In this document: positions 1 to 12,919 of the stretch, piece by piece
How positions within the stretch are numbered: the first letter of the stretch is position 1
How the letters are laid out: the number at the start of each line of letters is the position of its first letter
Assembly: GCA_947095585.1 (NCBI GenBank)
Contig: OX352763.1
Location: 106,495,908-106,559,907, forward strand
Direction: 5' to 3'
DNA: 64,000 nt
Source: Nephrocerus scutellatus
Lineage: Eukaryota; Arthropoda; Insecta; Diptera; Pipunculidae
Made by a program: the position numbers and the translations under genes
The notes under the pieces: generated by a model
What the model was told of the DNA's origin: nothing
Database searches by the model: none
What the model saw: the letters and a program-made list of their open reading frames with translations, nothing else

Positions 1-2530
1 TAATATAAACAAACAAATAAAAGAAAAACAAGTAACTCAAAAACAAAAGGTAGTAGGTGCAGATATTAAAGCGATTAAAATAAATAAAAAACAAGCGAAA
101 CGAACAAAAAACAATGTTCAAAATTATTATTTAGTTTTCTTATTTTATTTTATTAATAAACACCGACAACTGCAAAAATTAAACAGAGCAACAACTATTT
201 TAAGTAAAAATAGAAATAATAAAGCCCACTGCAAATGACATGTATGAATGTATGTATTTATCATATTTCGGCTGCCCATAGCCCAGCTTGTTGACTTCCT
301 TAGTTTTTTCCACACATCTATTGTATGCGTGTATCTTGAATATAAACAATGAAATAAATACTAACACACAAACAAACACACACAACAACAGAACAATGAT
401 ACAAAGTGATTTGAAAAAATTACCTGTTTAACTGCTTAAATAATATTAATATTATTATGTCTTATACGTCGTAACTATAACTATTGCCTATTACCTATCA
501 TGTATCATTCAGCAAATATTCAGTAATTTATAACCATGGTCGTCTCAAGATGTTACAATTCATTTATAAAATACTCATTTTTCGGCTAAGCAATCCAAGC
601 CAGATAACAAAAATACAAATGAAATTTATTTCCTATTTAACATATTTAAAAAAAAAACCTATCAATCAGTTATTCCGATAAAATTCCACTTTTCCTAATG
701 TGTTAATCTGGAGAAAAAAATGAATTTGTTCTCCATTTTAAAGTTACACGTAGAAGACCAATTATTGTATTAAAATTTCTAAATAATAGCGCAGAGCGAT
801 TTGTTATCCCATTCTTTATCAACCGATACGATTTTGAAACAAAAACATTAAAAAAAAATCAAATATTGCCTAACTAACTGTTATAAATATTATTATTATA
901 ATATTATACAAGAAAAAGCTTTATTGAAAATATACTACAGACATTTACATATTTAAGAAAATAATTGGAAAATATAATTATACAAGAAAAACAAATAACG
1001 ACAACATAATTATAATATCCCCATATTTAGTAGGCATTTAATGTAAAGCGTAAAACGAAATAAAATTCCGTATCATACATGACGTAAAAAGAATTAATCT
1101 GGCAATAATTTTGTGTTGTTTTTTCTATTTGACGTTTATTCTATTGTGTGCATTCCATGTTAACTGACATTCGGCTTTAGGCGTTTTCGTAAATGAATTC
1201 AGAACGAACAGATGACGTTTTCATAAATTATTTCAGTTGTTACAAAAAAGTTCATAATCTTTTATTCGTTCAAAGCGTGTTCTATACTACGCTTAGAATA
1301 AATTGATACATCACGTTAAACAATTTAAAAATATGACATTTGATGCAAACAAAAATTAAAAAAATGTTTGGCGAAGCATTTTGTTCTAGATTAGAAAGTA
1401 ATAAAATTGAATTAATAAATATTCTATTAATTAGAATTAGAATTAATTAAAATTGCGCAATAAGATCGTTGAAATAACGAAGTGATCTTTACATGGGAAA
1501 CGGTTTAAGTACAACGTAAATACGAATAACGATTGAATGTATTTTTCAAACATTTTTGATATCAGAGCACCGGTTTAAATCGACAACTATATTGTACTTA
1601 AATGGAATTTACTAAGTTGATGTAAATGACCTATTACATGCAAGTCCTATGCACTGACCATAATGCATTTTCTGTGGTTTCGTCAAATATTCGTTAAGGA
1701 GTTAGTGTCAAAATTAATCGAAATGTTTGCTCCTGTTTCCCAAATTAGAACAAATACAAATGTCAAACTTACACATGTAAAGAGCTACCTGATCCGTTCA
1801 TGTCTATGCACATGAAAGTTAACTAAAACTTAACGAATCTGAGCTAAACTTTATTATAACCATGCAATACACTATCTGTGTATTACCAAATTCGCCTACG
1901 CGTGCTCTTTCTGGCAAATGTCCATTATAATTCTAGCTTACGCAAGGTGTGAATAAATTGAAACATTCGGTACAGAAATTTGACAGCAGACTATGACAAA
2001 ATTAGCAATAGTTTATTTAAACCCATTATAAGTAACTTAAAGAAAGAACAGAATTAAGTTAAGCGTTTCGTTATGTTTTGACATGAGAATAAACCCACTG
2101 CTGCCCATTGTTGTTAGGCTTCATATCGGACAGCTTCGTAATTTCGTATGCTGCCTGACATTGATAAGTTTTTTTTACATATTTTGCTTGGACCACCAAC
2201 TTTTCTGGCAGATTGGTAAGTGGATCCCAATGTTTTGCTGTTTAGCAACGAAATGTTCTTGGTGCCATGGAGTGTGACCAATTTATTATAAATTTCTTAG
2301 TCTGAGGTTCATCACCCGTTTGAGGTGCTGTATTACGAAACATCAAGTTTTCTGCCAACATCGGACGTGGCAATACCAGAAAAATACAGAACAGAACAAA
2401 GAAAATATCTACTTTCTTGACCTGGTATCAAGTGATTTTTAATAAAGATGAATGGACATTTTGCTGAATGCTGTTTTTAATCTCTATAGTCTGCTTCCGC
2501 TACTTTCTTTTTCTCAATTTTTTTTGTTAT
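1..2530. other. AT-rich stretch without recognisable gene
   Basis: I see nothing I can assign here. Base composition is strongly AT-rich with A and T runs, and no reading frame resembles a known protein. A 62-codon frame on the minus strand at 200-388 has reasonable codon texture near its middle but no family match and no clear splice context. The stretch probably represents flank or intron. Confidence 0.5.
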
Positions 2531-2534
2531 TTTT

Positions 2535-2766
2535 CGTATATTGAAATTTTAAATACTATTTATCATGTCTTATATTTTTGCGCGCATTTTGAAGTACCCT
2601 ACAGTTTAAAGCCAATACGAATTGAAATTTTTCCCATGAAAGTTATCCCTCTCAGATATTTGTCTGTTATTCGCGACAGGCTTTTTTGTGTTTTTCTTGG
2701 ATTCGAACTTCGAACGTCCTGCTCAGTAGTCGAACGCACTAACCACTGACCAAAGGCGTCCACATA
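2535..2766 (-). repeat. tRNA-derived SINE, old divergent copy
   Basis: Read on the minus strand, 2766-2695 is a tRNA-like head with box A (TGGTCAGTGG) and box B (AGTTCGAATCC). It is followed by a body that aligns, with many changes, to the SINE at 54288-54575: GTCGCGAATAACAGACAAA, a CAATTCG block, a TTAAACTGTAGG block and AAAAATAT. The tail has decayed. It is the most diverged of five copies in the window. Confidence 0.6.
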
Positions 2767-3804
2767 GCTCACTTTTAAACTTTTAAAATGTTGTTAACCG
2801 TCCAATTGTCCGTCCTTTCCTTCCTCCGTCCGTCTGTTCGATATAAAAAATTGGCAAGAATGAACAGCGTTTGACTTTTGGAACTTCTTATTTAAAAACA
2901 ACCCGAATCGATAAGGTACGTTGACTTTTCGAAGATTAGAAAACAAACATAATTCTTTTTAATAAATTGTTTCTAAATTATTCCGTATAGTCTCCTCCAG
3001 CCTGATTCAAGAAATTTCAAGGTTACGTTCTACACAAAAATCTTTCTTCTTATGGAATTTAATTTTTATAAACATAAAAACTTATTTTTTATATCTATGC
3101 TGGTTATAGGTAAACACCAATTTATTGGAAGTGTATTCTTCTGTGTCCTACGTATGATACACACACATACGAATTTTTGTTGCAAACATCATCTAAATTA
3201 AAATAAATATTTTTTATTGCGATTTATTATTATTGAAAAATGGCTTAAAAACCCCTATTAATTTGTACATAAACAAAAAATGATAGCAATTTAAATATAA
3301 ATAAGAAGGAAACAAGCTTAACGTAAAAGAAGAGAGTTTCATAAAATAACGACGACAAAAATTTGAATGGGAACTGAAATTATTTTCAGATAAGCAAATA
3401 AAAATATGCATAAAAATAAAAACAATAAAAACCACAAGTATAATAAAATATATTTCATGACTAATAAATACATATAAACGAAATTATAGAAACATAGTTT
3501 TATTTATTATATCATTATACATATATATTAGGAATATTATTGTTTTTCGGTTCTTAAAATTGTGAGAAACTCAATTCCTGGGGCTTAATTTTCCCCCAAA
3601 AATAAACAAATACAGTGATGGTTTTTACCACACATTTTTATTCTCAAGAGCACCCTGTTTTAAAATACCAAATACATACTACGTTTATATGTGGGGCTAA
3701 AGCCAGCGTTAACTACGTTTCGATACAGTAACAGTCAAACCAGCAATCATGTTCTAATTTTTGAACGGCATAGGTGACAGCGACAATTGTTTCCTCTACG
3801 CTCC

Positions 3805-4529
3805 GATTGACAGATGACTGACAAAACAGATGTACACATTATCAGTCACAAGAAAACATGGCCACTAACTGACAATCAGGATAAATAACTCTAAAATGCT
3901 TTCGTGGACGTTACTAAGGCTGTGTTTCTTATTATAATCTGTATATTTTCGAATCTGAAATAAGAAGCAGATTCCAGATTAGTTTGATCAAAAAATCATT
4001 CAAGTGTCCGCTGTCATCGATCTTTGCGCGTCAAATAATTTTAATGATTATGCCCCAATGGTTGTTAAACATGGATTTTTATTATCTCTATATAGGGTGT
4101 ATCAGTTTAGGTGGAAAATACTTAGAGGGTTTATTGTTTAATTACGAGAAAACATCGTTTGGAACCCATGTGTAAGTAACGATTAAATGTGAAAAATGTA
4201 CTGTTGACCCTGCATCATTGATTGACAGCTGACTGACAAAATACATGTACGCATTATCAGTCACAAGAAAATATGGCCATTAACTGACAATCAGGATCAA
4301 TAACTTTAAAATGCTATCGTGGACGTTACTAAAGCTGTGTTTCTCATTAAAATATGTAGATCGAACAAATTTTCGAATCTGAAATAAGAAACAGAATCCA
4401 GATAAAAACAAATCAAAAAATCATTCAAGTGTTTGCTGTCATCGATCTTTGTGTCAAATAATTATATGATTATGTCCCAATGATTGTTAAACATGGATTT
4501 TATTATCACTATATAGGGTGTATCAGTTT
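3805..4529. repeat. Direct duplication, two ~305-bp units 415 bp apart
   Basis: The segment 3805-4108 recurs at 4220-4529 in the same orientation. Both units begin GATTGACAG, contain TTATCAGTCACAAGAAAA, GGACGTTACTAA, AATCATTCAAGTGT, TGCTGTCATCGATCTTTG and end TATAGGGTGTATCAGTTT. The units differ by scattered substitutions and small indels, so the duplication is not recent. No coding potential or terminal repeats were seen. Confidence 0.8.
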
Positions 4530-4914
4530 TTTTAATTTTTTTTTGTATTTTCAAACGCGATTATCTCGAAAAACGCTCTTCCATACATTTTTTTGTGACT
4601 GGTAAAGTATTAAAGTCTATTCAATTATCCACAAATTCATGGTAGAATATTTGTGCATTTGGTCAACAGGGATAAAATAAAAAGTTTGTATAATGAATGA
4701 ATGAGTTTGTATAATGAATTTTAACTTTTAAAGTTTGCTTGAGGCAGAACATTGAAACCTTGTGAGCTGTATGTTCAATCCTCCTTCCTAGCTGTACTAC
4801 AGTTTCTATTTCGGTAGAACATACTAGCATTCATTCATTCTTCCCACACAAAAAAATTTAGCACAGTTAGATCTAGTCACCTAGAGCGCACTAGATCACT
4901 CTGGCAAATTCCTT

Positions 4915-6345
4915 ATTTACAACTTACACTGTACAAACTTCATGCGAATAACAGTTATACACAACTTGAGATACTTGAGAAGCCTTTTGGAATGTTTCAT
5001 CCCTGTCGACGATACCCATTCAGCTTCGATGGCATTCTCTTTAATTTTGTTTTTGAGGTGGCTAAGGGAGTAGGCAATTCTTGGTTCCGGCCCAGTGAAA
5101 GTACCTTCTGCGCCTTCTCTTGCGCAAGGATCTGCTGCCTCGTTCCCTACAATGCCTGAGTGCCCTGGGGACCACATAAGGGTGATTTTATTGGTTTTGG
5201 CCAATTATTTTAAGTGGCAGTAGCAGCTCCACGTTGTTCTTGTGTTGAAAGTAGGGCCTTTTAGTGCAAGTAGTGCGGCCTGGCTATCTGAGATCATGTA
5301 AATCTCAGTTCTTCTACCTTTTTTTTTAGTGCATTCCAAGATGCAGGCTTCAAGTGCAATTGCTTCTGCCTGGAAAACGGTTGAGGTGTTACCTAGGGGT
5401 ATTCGCAGTGTGGTTCTGGGTCCGAATACTCCTGCTTCTGTTCCTGTGTCTGTTTTAGATCCGTGTGTGCACCAGATGGATGCATGATGGGGGAGGTTAT
5501 TGATGATATTTGCGACTTGATGACGTTCTGGAATTCTAACCAAGAAGTTCCTTTGGAAATCAGTTGTTTTCATCATTGAGTCTGATTGTAGGACAATACC
5601 ATAATCCCAGTTTATTTTGGAAAATATGTTTGTATGTCCTGGTTTATTGGATTTGACCTGGTTGTGTATATTCATTTGTAGATTTGTAGATTTTAGATTC
5701 ACTTTTTATGTATATGTGAAGTTGTGTAAGTCCTATAATCCTCTCGAGGGCTGCCATAGGGCAGGTCTTTATGGCACCTGTTGCACTAAGGCAAATGAGT
5801 CTTTGTATCTTATTGAGTTTTGAGCGTGTCTTAGATTGCTCTGTTTTTGGCCACCATATCAAGGCTGCGTAATACTCTGGTATAGCCAAAGAGTCATTTG
5901 CGGGCTTATTCCCCACGTTTTGTTAAACATGCGTTGGCATGTGAAGTAAGCTTTATTAGCTTTGTTAATAATGTAAGTCATATGGGAGTTCCATGTTAGT
6001 TTTTGGTCAAACATAACTCCCAGATATTTGGCTTCCGGCATTATTTGGAGGACCTTGGCCTTGGAAATTTATAATGGGAAGATTAATTGTTCTTCTCTTT
6101 GTGAAGATGGTGCACACTATATTGTCTGGGTTGATACTTAGGTTCACCTCTTTACACCATTCGTTTAATAGTTTGAGAGCAAATTGCATTCGTTCTGCTA
6201 TCGTACTCTCGAATTTGCCACGGACCATGCGGACGAGGTCATCCGCATAGCCAATATTGGTAATATGATTATTCTTAAGCCTAGAGAGTAACTGGTCTAT
6301 TACCAGCAGCCACAAAAGAGGTGACAGGACAGACAATGCTTATAA
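4915..6345 (-). mobile_element. LOA/I/R1-type non-LTR retrotransposon fragment (RT + RNase H)
   Basis: Minus-strand translation in shifting frames gives the late part of a reverse transcriptase: a VLSPLLW motif, then the catalytic GYADDLV near 6250, then a thumb region (KYLGVMFDQKLTW near 6030). A junction with TGAIKTCPMAALE near 5760 follows, then an RNase H domain (GSKTDTGTEAGVFGPRT, ISDSQAALLALKG) and its last motif WSPGHSGIVGNEAAD near 5170. RNase H after RT is a hallmark of the I/R1/LOA group. Frameshifts and a D-to-H change in the first RNase H motif (CTHGSK) show that it is dead. The 5' end and endonuclease are missing. Confidence 0.85.
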
Positions 6346-6677
6346 TGCTTATTCTAGTAGTCTGCCTTCATTCAGCCGATGTTCCAATCCGGAATTTATT
6401 TTCATATGGCTGAGAGTGATGGTACAAATCAAAGGAGAAAAATAATAGTATGTCATATACTCGACATATGTCCTTTATTCAAATTAACTGCTTGACTGAG
6501 GAGTAGAGAGGAAAACATCGTGCGGACATCTTGTCAGTTCCTTCTTCAATTAATTAAGCAACATGATTTTTAATAAGGAATATTTTATAGAAAGCAATTT
6601 CTTCATTAAACGACAATTTTTAAACTCGTAACTTTGTATTATTGTAATGTTATGCATTCACTTTGACATGCTTGTTT
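6346..6677. other. Spacer between LOA fragment and odorant receptor 3' end
   Basis: No gene is seen. A minus-strand AATAAA lies near 6473, about 200 bases past the odorant receptor stop codon, and could serve as its polyadenylation signal. The rest is AT-rich. Confidence 0.4.
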
Positions 6678-9600
6678 CTATCGTAAAGTTCTCAGAAAAG
6701 TAAAATATGATGCAGCACCTTTAAGAACCTGCAATGTTTTTAAAAAATAAAGTTTTTTTTTTTCATATATGTATTTATATAAAAACGACACCCACCTTAA
6801 CAACTGCTGCCAGCGAAACATTGAAAATTTTCAAACCCGTCAGTGAGAATGGCTTCTGATAAATGGCAATTGCAACTGTTATCAGCTTCATCAAGCGGAC
6901 ATTATCTTGAGTGTTCTGCGAGTGCAGGACAATCTCTTCCCAATTCGACATGTAGTACATGGAACTGTTTAGATTTGTCTGGTAAGTAGATTCATATCAT
7001 TTAATACATTTTCTTATCTTAACCAAACCTTATCAAACCGTGTAAATAATTGTCGATCCAAGTTTACCAAAAACTATTAGTTCTGTACTTTTCGCCAAAA
7101 TCCAGGAAATATAAGTTATATTCTCGGTAGTAGCACCAACCTAAAAATTTGATTTGTATAAGCAATTTTCGTTTTATTTATTGTAGAACAACAGAAAACA
7201 GGAAAAACCATTTGATTTTCGCGTTTTTTTCAAACGCAGCTAAAAAGTAAAAAAGATCCCTGAAGGTTGGAAAGGGGGTTCTCCAAGTCCCGATATTGTT
7301 TACATCTACCACGATCTTAGTAAGGAACAAATTTTCTGGCGTTTAGCATGTCCGTCCGTAGGTTTGTATAATAGTATATGGACTTACGAATGCTAAAAAT
7401 CTAAGAGTAGAACAATCTACTTTTGCAATTTTCTGTCCCTTCTATTTTGCCTTATAATTGCGCTTTTTTTTAAAAATGCTTTTGTTGAGGCATAACTAGC
7501 CCCCTAAAAGGTAGAAAATAAAAAAGGTTGTTGATATGGAGAAACTAGAACTGTTATAATATAAATGAAAATTGCTGGAATGTTTTTAATGGAAATCTGG
7601 AATAAGCATTTAAATTTATGGCAAGAGTAAAACAAGCCTGAAATAATTCAGATTTCCATCCTCAATTCCTCCTTAAAACCCTCTTAAGGCCTTCTTAAAA
7701 CTCCACTCAAGACCCACTTAGAACAACCTCAATACCCCCATAACCCAACAAGACTTCCCTCAAGACCTCCTTAAAACATCTTCACGATCCAACTAAAGAC
7801 CCTATCTCAAGACTTAATACCCCAGGTGACGGCAGGTGATGGAAAAATGTCTATAAAGTTTTAAAACTCACTACACCATTATTTTATAGACTTTCAAGCC
7901 GCCTATGATAGCATAGCCTGAGTAGAGCTTTATAAAGCCATGAGAGAATTCGGCATCCTAGGTAAACTGACACGGCTATGTAGGTTGACAATGACCAATG
8001 TTATAAGCCAAGTAAAAATATCCGGATCACTATCAAGCCCATTCAACATCAATAACGGGCTCCGACAAGTGGATGGACTGGCCTGCGTCCTCTTTAAAAC
8101 TGGTGTTGGAGAAATTGATCAGAGGCTCTGACGTATCGGCGAGAGGAACAATCCTCTATAAGTCCATTCAGATACTGGCATACGCATATTGACATCTTTG
8201 GTAGAAACCTAAGAGCTGTACAAGAAGCTTTCATCTAGATCGAGCAGGTGGCAAGAAATCTGGGGCTGCACATTAATGAGAGCAAAACAAAGTACATGGT
8301 GGCCATGTCTGCGAGTAAAATAGTGGAGCGCGAATTTGAAGTAGTGCAATCCTTTAATTATCTCGGGTTTACTGTAGCCACCGATAACACCATGGAACCA
8401 GAAATACGCGCGCGGTTACTTAAAGCCAACAAAGCTTACTATAGTCTGTCAAGGCTCTTTAAATCCAGGAATTTAACTATAAAATCCAAGCTGCTGGTAT
8501 ATAAGACAATGGTCATACCAGTACTTACATATGGATCCGAAACTTGGGTACTTAGCAAAAAGCATTCTGACCTCTTAGCCGCGTTCGAGAGAAAAGCCTT
8601 ACGGAGAATTGTTGACCCCGTATAGGAAGGACGATTCCGGAGACTCTATAATGATGAGATCTACGAGTGATACCGCGATGTCGACATCGTGAAGAGAATT
8701 AAGCTCGGAAGGCTCCGGTGGGCGGGACACGCTTGCATGAGCGAAGAGGATCCTGCTCGGAAAGTCCTTTGCGGTAGAATTTATGGAACTTGACAGCTAT
8801 GCCAGCCAAGCCTTCGCCCAGAGTTAGGGATGCAAAACTGGACGACATCGGCTAAAAATCGGGACCGGTGAAGGGACTTTTTGCGGGAGGCCAGGACCGG
8901 ACCGCGGTTGTAGAGCCAAATATGATGACGACTCCGATATAAAAGAAACAGTCATTATAAAAAACATTCTGTGTTGCAAGTTTCTTGACATTTCAGAATA
9001 TTAGGATAACATTAGTTATCTGAGCTAAGTTGTTTCAACGTCAAAATCAGAATGTGACTTCATAAAGCCAAAAGCAGTCTTTTTCAAACTGTTATTAATC
9101 GCTTTTAGGGTGAAACTTTGACACATTTGTAAATTATTTTGTGTTTATATTAATTAATAAATCAATTAAATATTTGCTGGTGCTTTCGACAAAATTTATT
9201 GCCTTTACGTCATTTAACCGGAAAAGCGATGTACTCGCACATCATTTCAAGTCTACCCACCCACTACTCAGCTGAAGCAATGTCATTCGTTACACGTTGC
9301 CAGGTGCAATTGAGTACTTATTTGTAGATTATAAACGAAACGTAGTATTTAGATATCAAAGAAAAATATATATATAACATAGATAAACAAGAGCAAGTGC
9401 AGTTGAGCGTTATTTGACAGGTTAATAGAAGACAACAGCGTAGGACAAGATTTTACACAGATTCTTGTAAGCTTACCGTTATCGCTTTAAAGCCCAAGAC
9501 ACACAACAGTACGGCACTATTAGACATCATTATGAAAATTCGAAATGTAAAAATGCTTTCCAGTTTCTTGGCGAACTCATTTAACTCCTCATTACGGCGA

Positions 9601-10479
9601 ATGCTGAAAATTATTTGTTTGCTAAATTCCTTAGCTAACGTTGAAGGATGCTCCGTCGCCAAGAGATGTTTACTGATTCCAGTTATTTCTTCTTGGAGTA
9701 TAACATATTGTCCGTTCAAATGTAGAATAATCGTGGCCAATAAATTAGCTTCACCAATAGTTATTGAGACCACTTCAAGACCAATCCATAAAAATACCAG
9801 AAGAGTTGGAATGTAAAACGGTAACGGCTTAAAGTCATACCAGAGAGTCAGTTTAAACGGCAGTAGTAGCTGACCACTGAATAAACCAACAATTGGAATG
9901 GCCAAATACGAGATAAATGTTGCCATATACAAATACGAATACCAAACGGTTGGCCTCTGGTTTTGTTGAATTTTTTTAAAAATTTTCAGGTTAGTTTCTC
10001 TGTGGAAGGATACAAAATAATCAATAACACTTTTGCGCAATTTTCACTCATCTCCGCACTTACTTCTCAATGTAGATCTTTGAATAGAATTCTCTAATGA
10101 ACTCCTTAAAAGATTCCTTTTGCAAAGCTATATGAAACATGCGAAAGTTACACTCAAATAATACCAAATGTTGAGCCAATCCTTGCAAGAATATATCAAT
10201 GTCCAGGAGTGTATTATAAATATAACGAAATGCAGCATCAGCACTTAGCAGATATATTATTACAGCGATAATTAAAAGGAATTTATCCCAAATGCGAACG
10301 TATAAGTTGGCGCCGTCTTTAATTGGCCAAGCGAAGTGGTAGAATAACAATTTTACTGGCCATCTAGCTGCCACTGCGCGGCCATTCTGCAGTGTTGGGT
10401 GATAATAAAACATAGCAGAAGGCGAATGTTTTGTAAATGACATGGTTTCTGGTCGAGCAATATAGAACCTCGATTTCAT
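6678..10479 (-). CDS. Insect odorant receptor (7tm_6), middle exon not found
   Basis: Exons: 10064-10479 (start at 10479), 9477-9999, then a gap, 6796-6978 and 6678-6728. Splice phases agree where neighbours are known. Exon 1 gives about 139 residues with two hydrophobic segments. Exon 2 gives about 174 residues with three or four, ending MMSNSAVLLCVLGFKAIT, typical of TM5 in olfactory receptors. The penultimate exon holds the family's SNW motif (MYYMSNWEE) and TM7 region. The last exon encodes VLKGAASYFTFLRTLR and a stop, a classical Or C-terminus. The TM6 exon, about 40 residues and expected between 6979 and 9476, could not be found. An RTE-like element lies in that intron (7865-8935). The protein would act with Orco in antennal neuron dendrites. 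I cannot name the ortholog. An alternative start is the second Met (MSFTKHS). Confidence 0.85.
7640..7825. repeat. C/A-rich degenerate minisatellite
   Basis: The plus strand is rich in A, C and T with recurring AAGACCTCCTTAAAAC-like phrases and almost no G. Read on the other strand it resembles the G/T tract at 34990-35585 (GGTCTTNNGGAGG-like units). It lies in the odorant receptor intron, next to the RTE-like copy. Confidence 0.55.
7865..8935 (+). mobile_element. RTE-like non-LTR element, 5'-truncated copy 1
   Basis: Plus-strand frames give the RT palm region (DFQAAYDSIA, MTNVISQVKISGS, GLRQVDGLACVLF), then a broken YADD region. An open 125-codon stretch follows with LGLHINESKTKYMV, VQSFNYLGFTV, RLLKANKAYYSLSRLF, VLTYGSETWVLSKKH and FERKALRRIV. 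The 3' end is AGGCCAGGACCGGACCGCGG followed by an AAATATGATGA tail. Stops and an indel break the RT. Similar copies lie at 20715-21950 and 53395-55420. Confidence 0.85.
8936..9476. other. Intronic sequence of the odorant receptor
   Basis: This is AT-rich, with no exon that I could recognise even after looking for the missing TM6 exon of the odorant receptor on the minus strand. Confidence 0.4.
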
Positions 10480-10839
10480 TTTTAGATTAGTTTACCGCAT
10501 ATAGGTATATGACAACAAATATTACCATAATAAAGTTGTAATAGACATAATTGTAAAACTTTTAATGACTCTATTTAATGCTATACCAATAAAGCGGCCA
10601 AATGGCATGGCAACATTCTATACTTCTATTAGTTTCTGTTCTTATGCCTCAATCATTAGAATAAGTGACATATTAGCTCAAGATAGAGTTTAAGACTTTA
10701 ACAAATTATTTAATGCATATACTACAGTCAAACTTTTAAGTAGAAAGAAACTCTTGGTACGAGAAAAATGGGAGTTACAGAAACTTACGAGTTACAGAAG
10801 TTACACTAAAACTATGGACTACATAGTTACCTACATTTA

Positions 10840-11010
10840 TACTATAACTAGCTGTTTCCGGGCGCTTGATTACCATGAACCACCGCCTTCCTCTTACCAC
10901 CATGGTGGCTGATGTTAACATTTTACATTCTCTTCAGGGAGGGTGAAACAAAATTAAATAACTAATAACCAAAATAATGAATTTCGACTCTAGCGCAACC
11001 TGTCGGGATC
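10840..11010. repeat. Dispersed repeat starting ACTAGCTGTTTCC
   Basis: The block ACTAGCTGTTTCC...CCGCCTTCCTCTTACCACCATGGTGG...GATGTTAACATTTTACATT...GGGAGGGTG has a diverged relative at 12455-12680 (ACTAGGTGTTTCC, CCGACCTTCCTCTTATTACCGCG, GATGTTAATATTTTATATT, AGAGAGGGTGG). It has no coding content. I cannot assign a class. Confidence 0.5.
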
Positions 11011-11930
11011 AAAAACACGTCGAACTTATCGCAGCACAATTAGGTCGTTACAATAAAAGAATTTGTTTGTTTAGGGAATGGAATTCAATCTTTTATTCTT
11101 TCTTCTTCTCATTTCTTTTTCTCTTTTCTTAATGATATACACTGGTGAAACTTAAAATATAATGATAAGGGTATCGCCCTGGTGTATCGTTGTTAGCGAT
11201 GCATATAGTGAAGCGTAGCACCGTGGCGTTGGTGGTAAGGCTGTCGCCATAAAACCACTCGGCTGGAAAAGGAAGCAAGGTATCAGTTTTGCTAGGCCTT
11301 GAGCCTTGACCCACTAAATGCGATGGAGTGCGGACGTAATGGCACAGATATCTCTCTTAAACCAATAAATAAAAAGAAAATACTAGACGGATTGCCATCA
11401 GTAGGAATCATAAGGAAAAGAAAGACTGATTGTCGGAATTCCTGCTCTTTTGTATTTTCCCAATCGGATAAGAAAGTCATGAACCGTGGGACGATCGATT
11501 TCGTTCGATTTCCACGGTTGGTTCGAAATTCCGTTATTGCTATGCATGAATCGAACTCATTGTATTGTTTTCCTGCAAAATCATCCAATTTTGTGTAGCT
11601 CGGCCCAGCTTGGTATATTGCTTTGTTGTTGTTTTTGTTTTCTTCAGTGTTCGATTACTTATAATCTAGAGTTCTTTAACGCCTCAACTGTTCCCTTTGC
11701 TCCTGCATTGGGTTTGCAAGTTGAACTATTAGTTAGCCCTATCGTAATCTTATTGTTGGAATCTTGCACTTGGGTTACGGCGATCAAAAGCATTTGTGTT
11801 ATATGCAGATTCCTCAAATTTTGTATTACCTCTTCTTAGATATACTGGTCTCCCAAAATCCTGATGTGTGCGGAGTCGGAGTTTTCCTTGCTCGTGTTGT
11901 CTTTTTGTCTCTCTCCTTATGTTTAACTTT
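11011..11930. other. Unassigned intergenic sequence
   Basis: Frames of about 100 codons exist on both strands at 11292-11600, but neither resembles a known protein and they overlap antisense to each other. No splice-supported gene was recognised between the odorant receptor and the 3' end of Gr43a here. Confidence 0.35.
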
Positions 11931-11944
11931 CGGGTATTTTTTTG

Positions 11945-12135
11945 ACAAATTTGTCCCTCCCAACCAAACGAAAATATGGTGTGAATATGGCTTCGTTATG
12001 TCCAGTGTTTTAGGCGTGCTAACGTCTAGATACCAGCGCTAGTTACCGGGCTAAAAAAAAACATAAACTTATCGGAGTACCAAACGAACTTATGGTGTGA
12101 ATATGGCTTCGGTACGTCCAATAGTTTAGGTTCCA
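11945..12135. repeat. ~110-bp tandem dimer repeat, copy 1
   Basis: Two head-to-tail units share ACGAAMWTATGGTGTGAATATGG, CTTCGKTAYGTCCARTRKTTTAGG and CATAAACTTATCGGAG. The same dimer lies at 27500-27722. Imperfect monomers with a GYTACCGGGYTAAAAA joint occur at both sites. Confidence 0.7.
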
Positions 12136-12179
12136 GTGCGCTCGAACATGAACCATATCACATTCACATCTTTCCACCA

Positions 12180-12760
12180 AGGGGTAAGGGGTGTACTATA
12201 TATATATACTATAAATAGGACATTTCTCACCTGCCAATAATATAGATTTAAAATTTTATAAAAATCGGTTTGTAAATGTGGCTCTGTGGATCTCTGCCAG
12301 TGGAGATGCTGATGGGTGTTCTTTAGTCTATAACCTTTCCCCACCTTACAATAATATATATTAAAAATTAAATAAAAATTGGTTGATAAATGTGAGTTTC
12401 CATAAATAACAAGCAAACACACATTTCATTTTATTTATATTTATATAGACTAGGTGTTTCCACGCGTCTCACTACCCACCACACGAACATGAACACCGAC
12501 CTTCCTCTTATTACCGCGAGATGGTTGGTGTAATATAGCCTATACATTTTTCTTACCTACTAATAATATAAGTTGAAAATTGCATTAAAATCTGTCTGTA
12601 AATGTGGTTGATGTTAATATTTTATATTTCTCAACCCCCAGAGAGGGTGGTTACTATATCCCATAACCTTCCTCCACATGCCAATTTAACATTTCATGAA
12701 AATCGGTTGGTAAATTTTAATTTCCAAAATTTAATTTTTTTTATATAAATAAATGTACAA
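12180..12760. repeat. Degenerate internally repeated AT-rich element
   Basis: The phrase AATCGGTTKGTAAATGTG recurs in diverged forms near 12265, 12380, 12590 and 12705, each after CCYRCCAATAATATA-like text, at roughly 110-210 bp spacing. The stretch includes the ACTAGGTGTTTCC repeat at 12455. No coding content was seen. Confidence 0.5.
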
Positions 12761-12840
12761 ACCCAGTTGAATGCTTGTAAGACAACCATCGGGTTTCTTC
12801 GTATTTTTAAATGCAACGCTGGTCTCCTATCTAAGTACTA

Positions 12841-12867
12841 GATAGATAGATAGATAGATAGATAGAT
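12841..12867. repeat. (GATA)n microsatellite
   Basis: Six to seven perfect GATA units. Confidence 0.9.
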
Positions 12868-12919
12868 CATTAACAAAATACAAGTTTATAATTCTTAAAT
12901 TCGTGACTGTCTGTCATGA

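Noticed and set aside
200..388. 62-codon minus-strand frame with a hydrophobic start and a KTKEVNKLGYGQPKYDKYIH segment
   Set aside because: The codon texture is plausible for an exon, but no family match, no clear splice sites and no neighbouring exon were found.
11292..11600. Overlapping ~100-codon frames on both strands
   Set aside because: No homology is recognised and the frames are antisense to each other; no splice or start context favours either.
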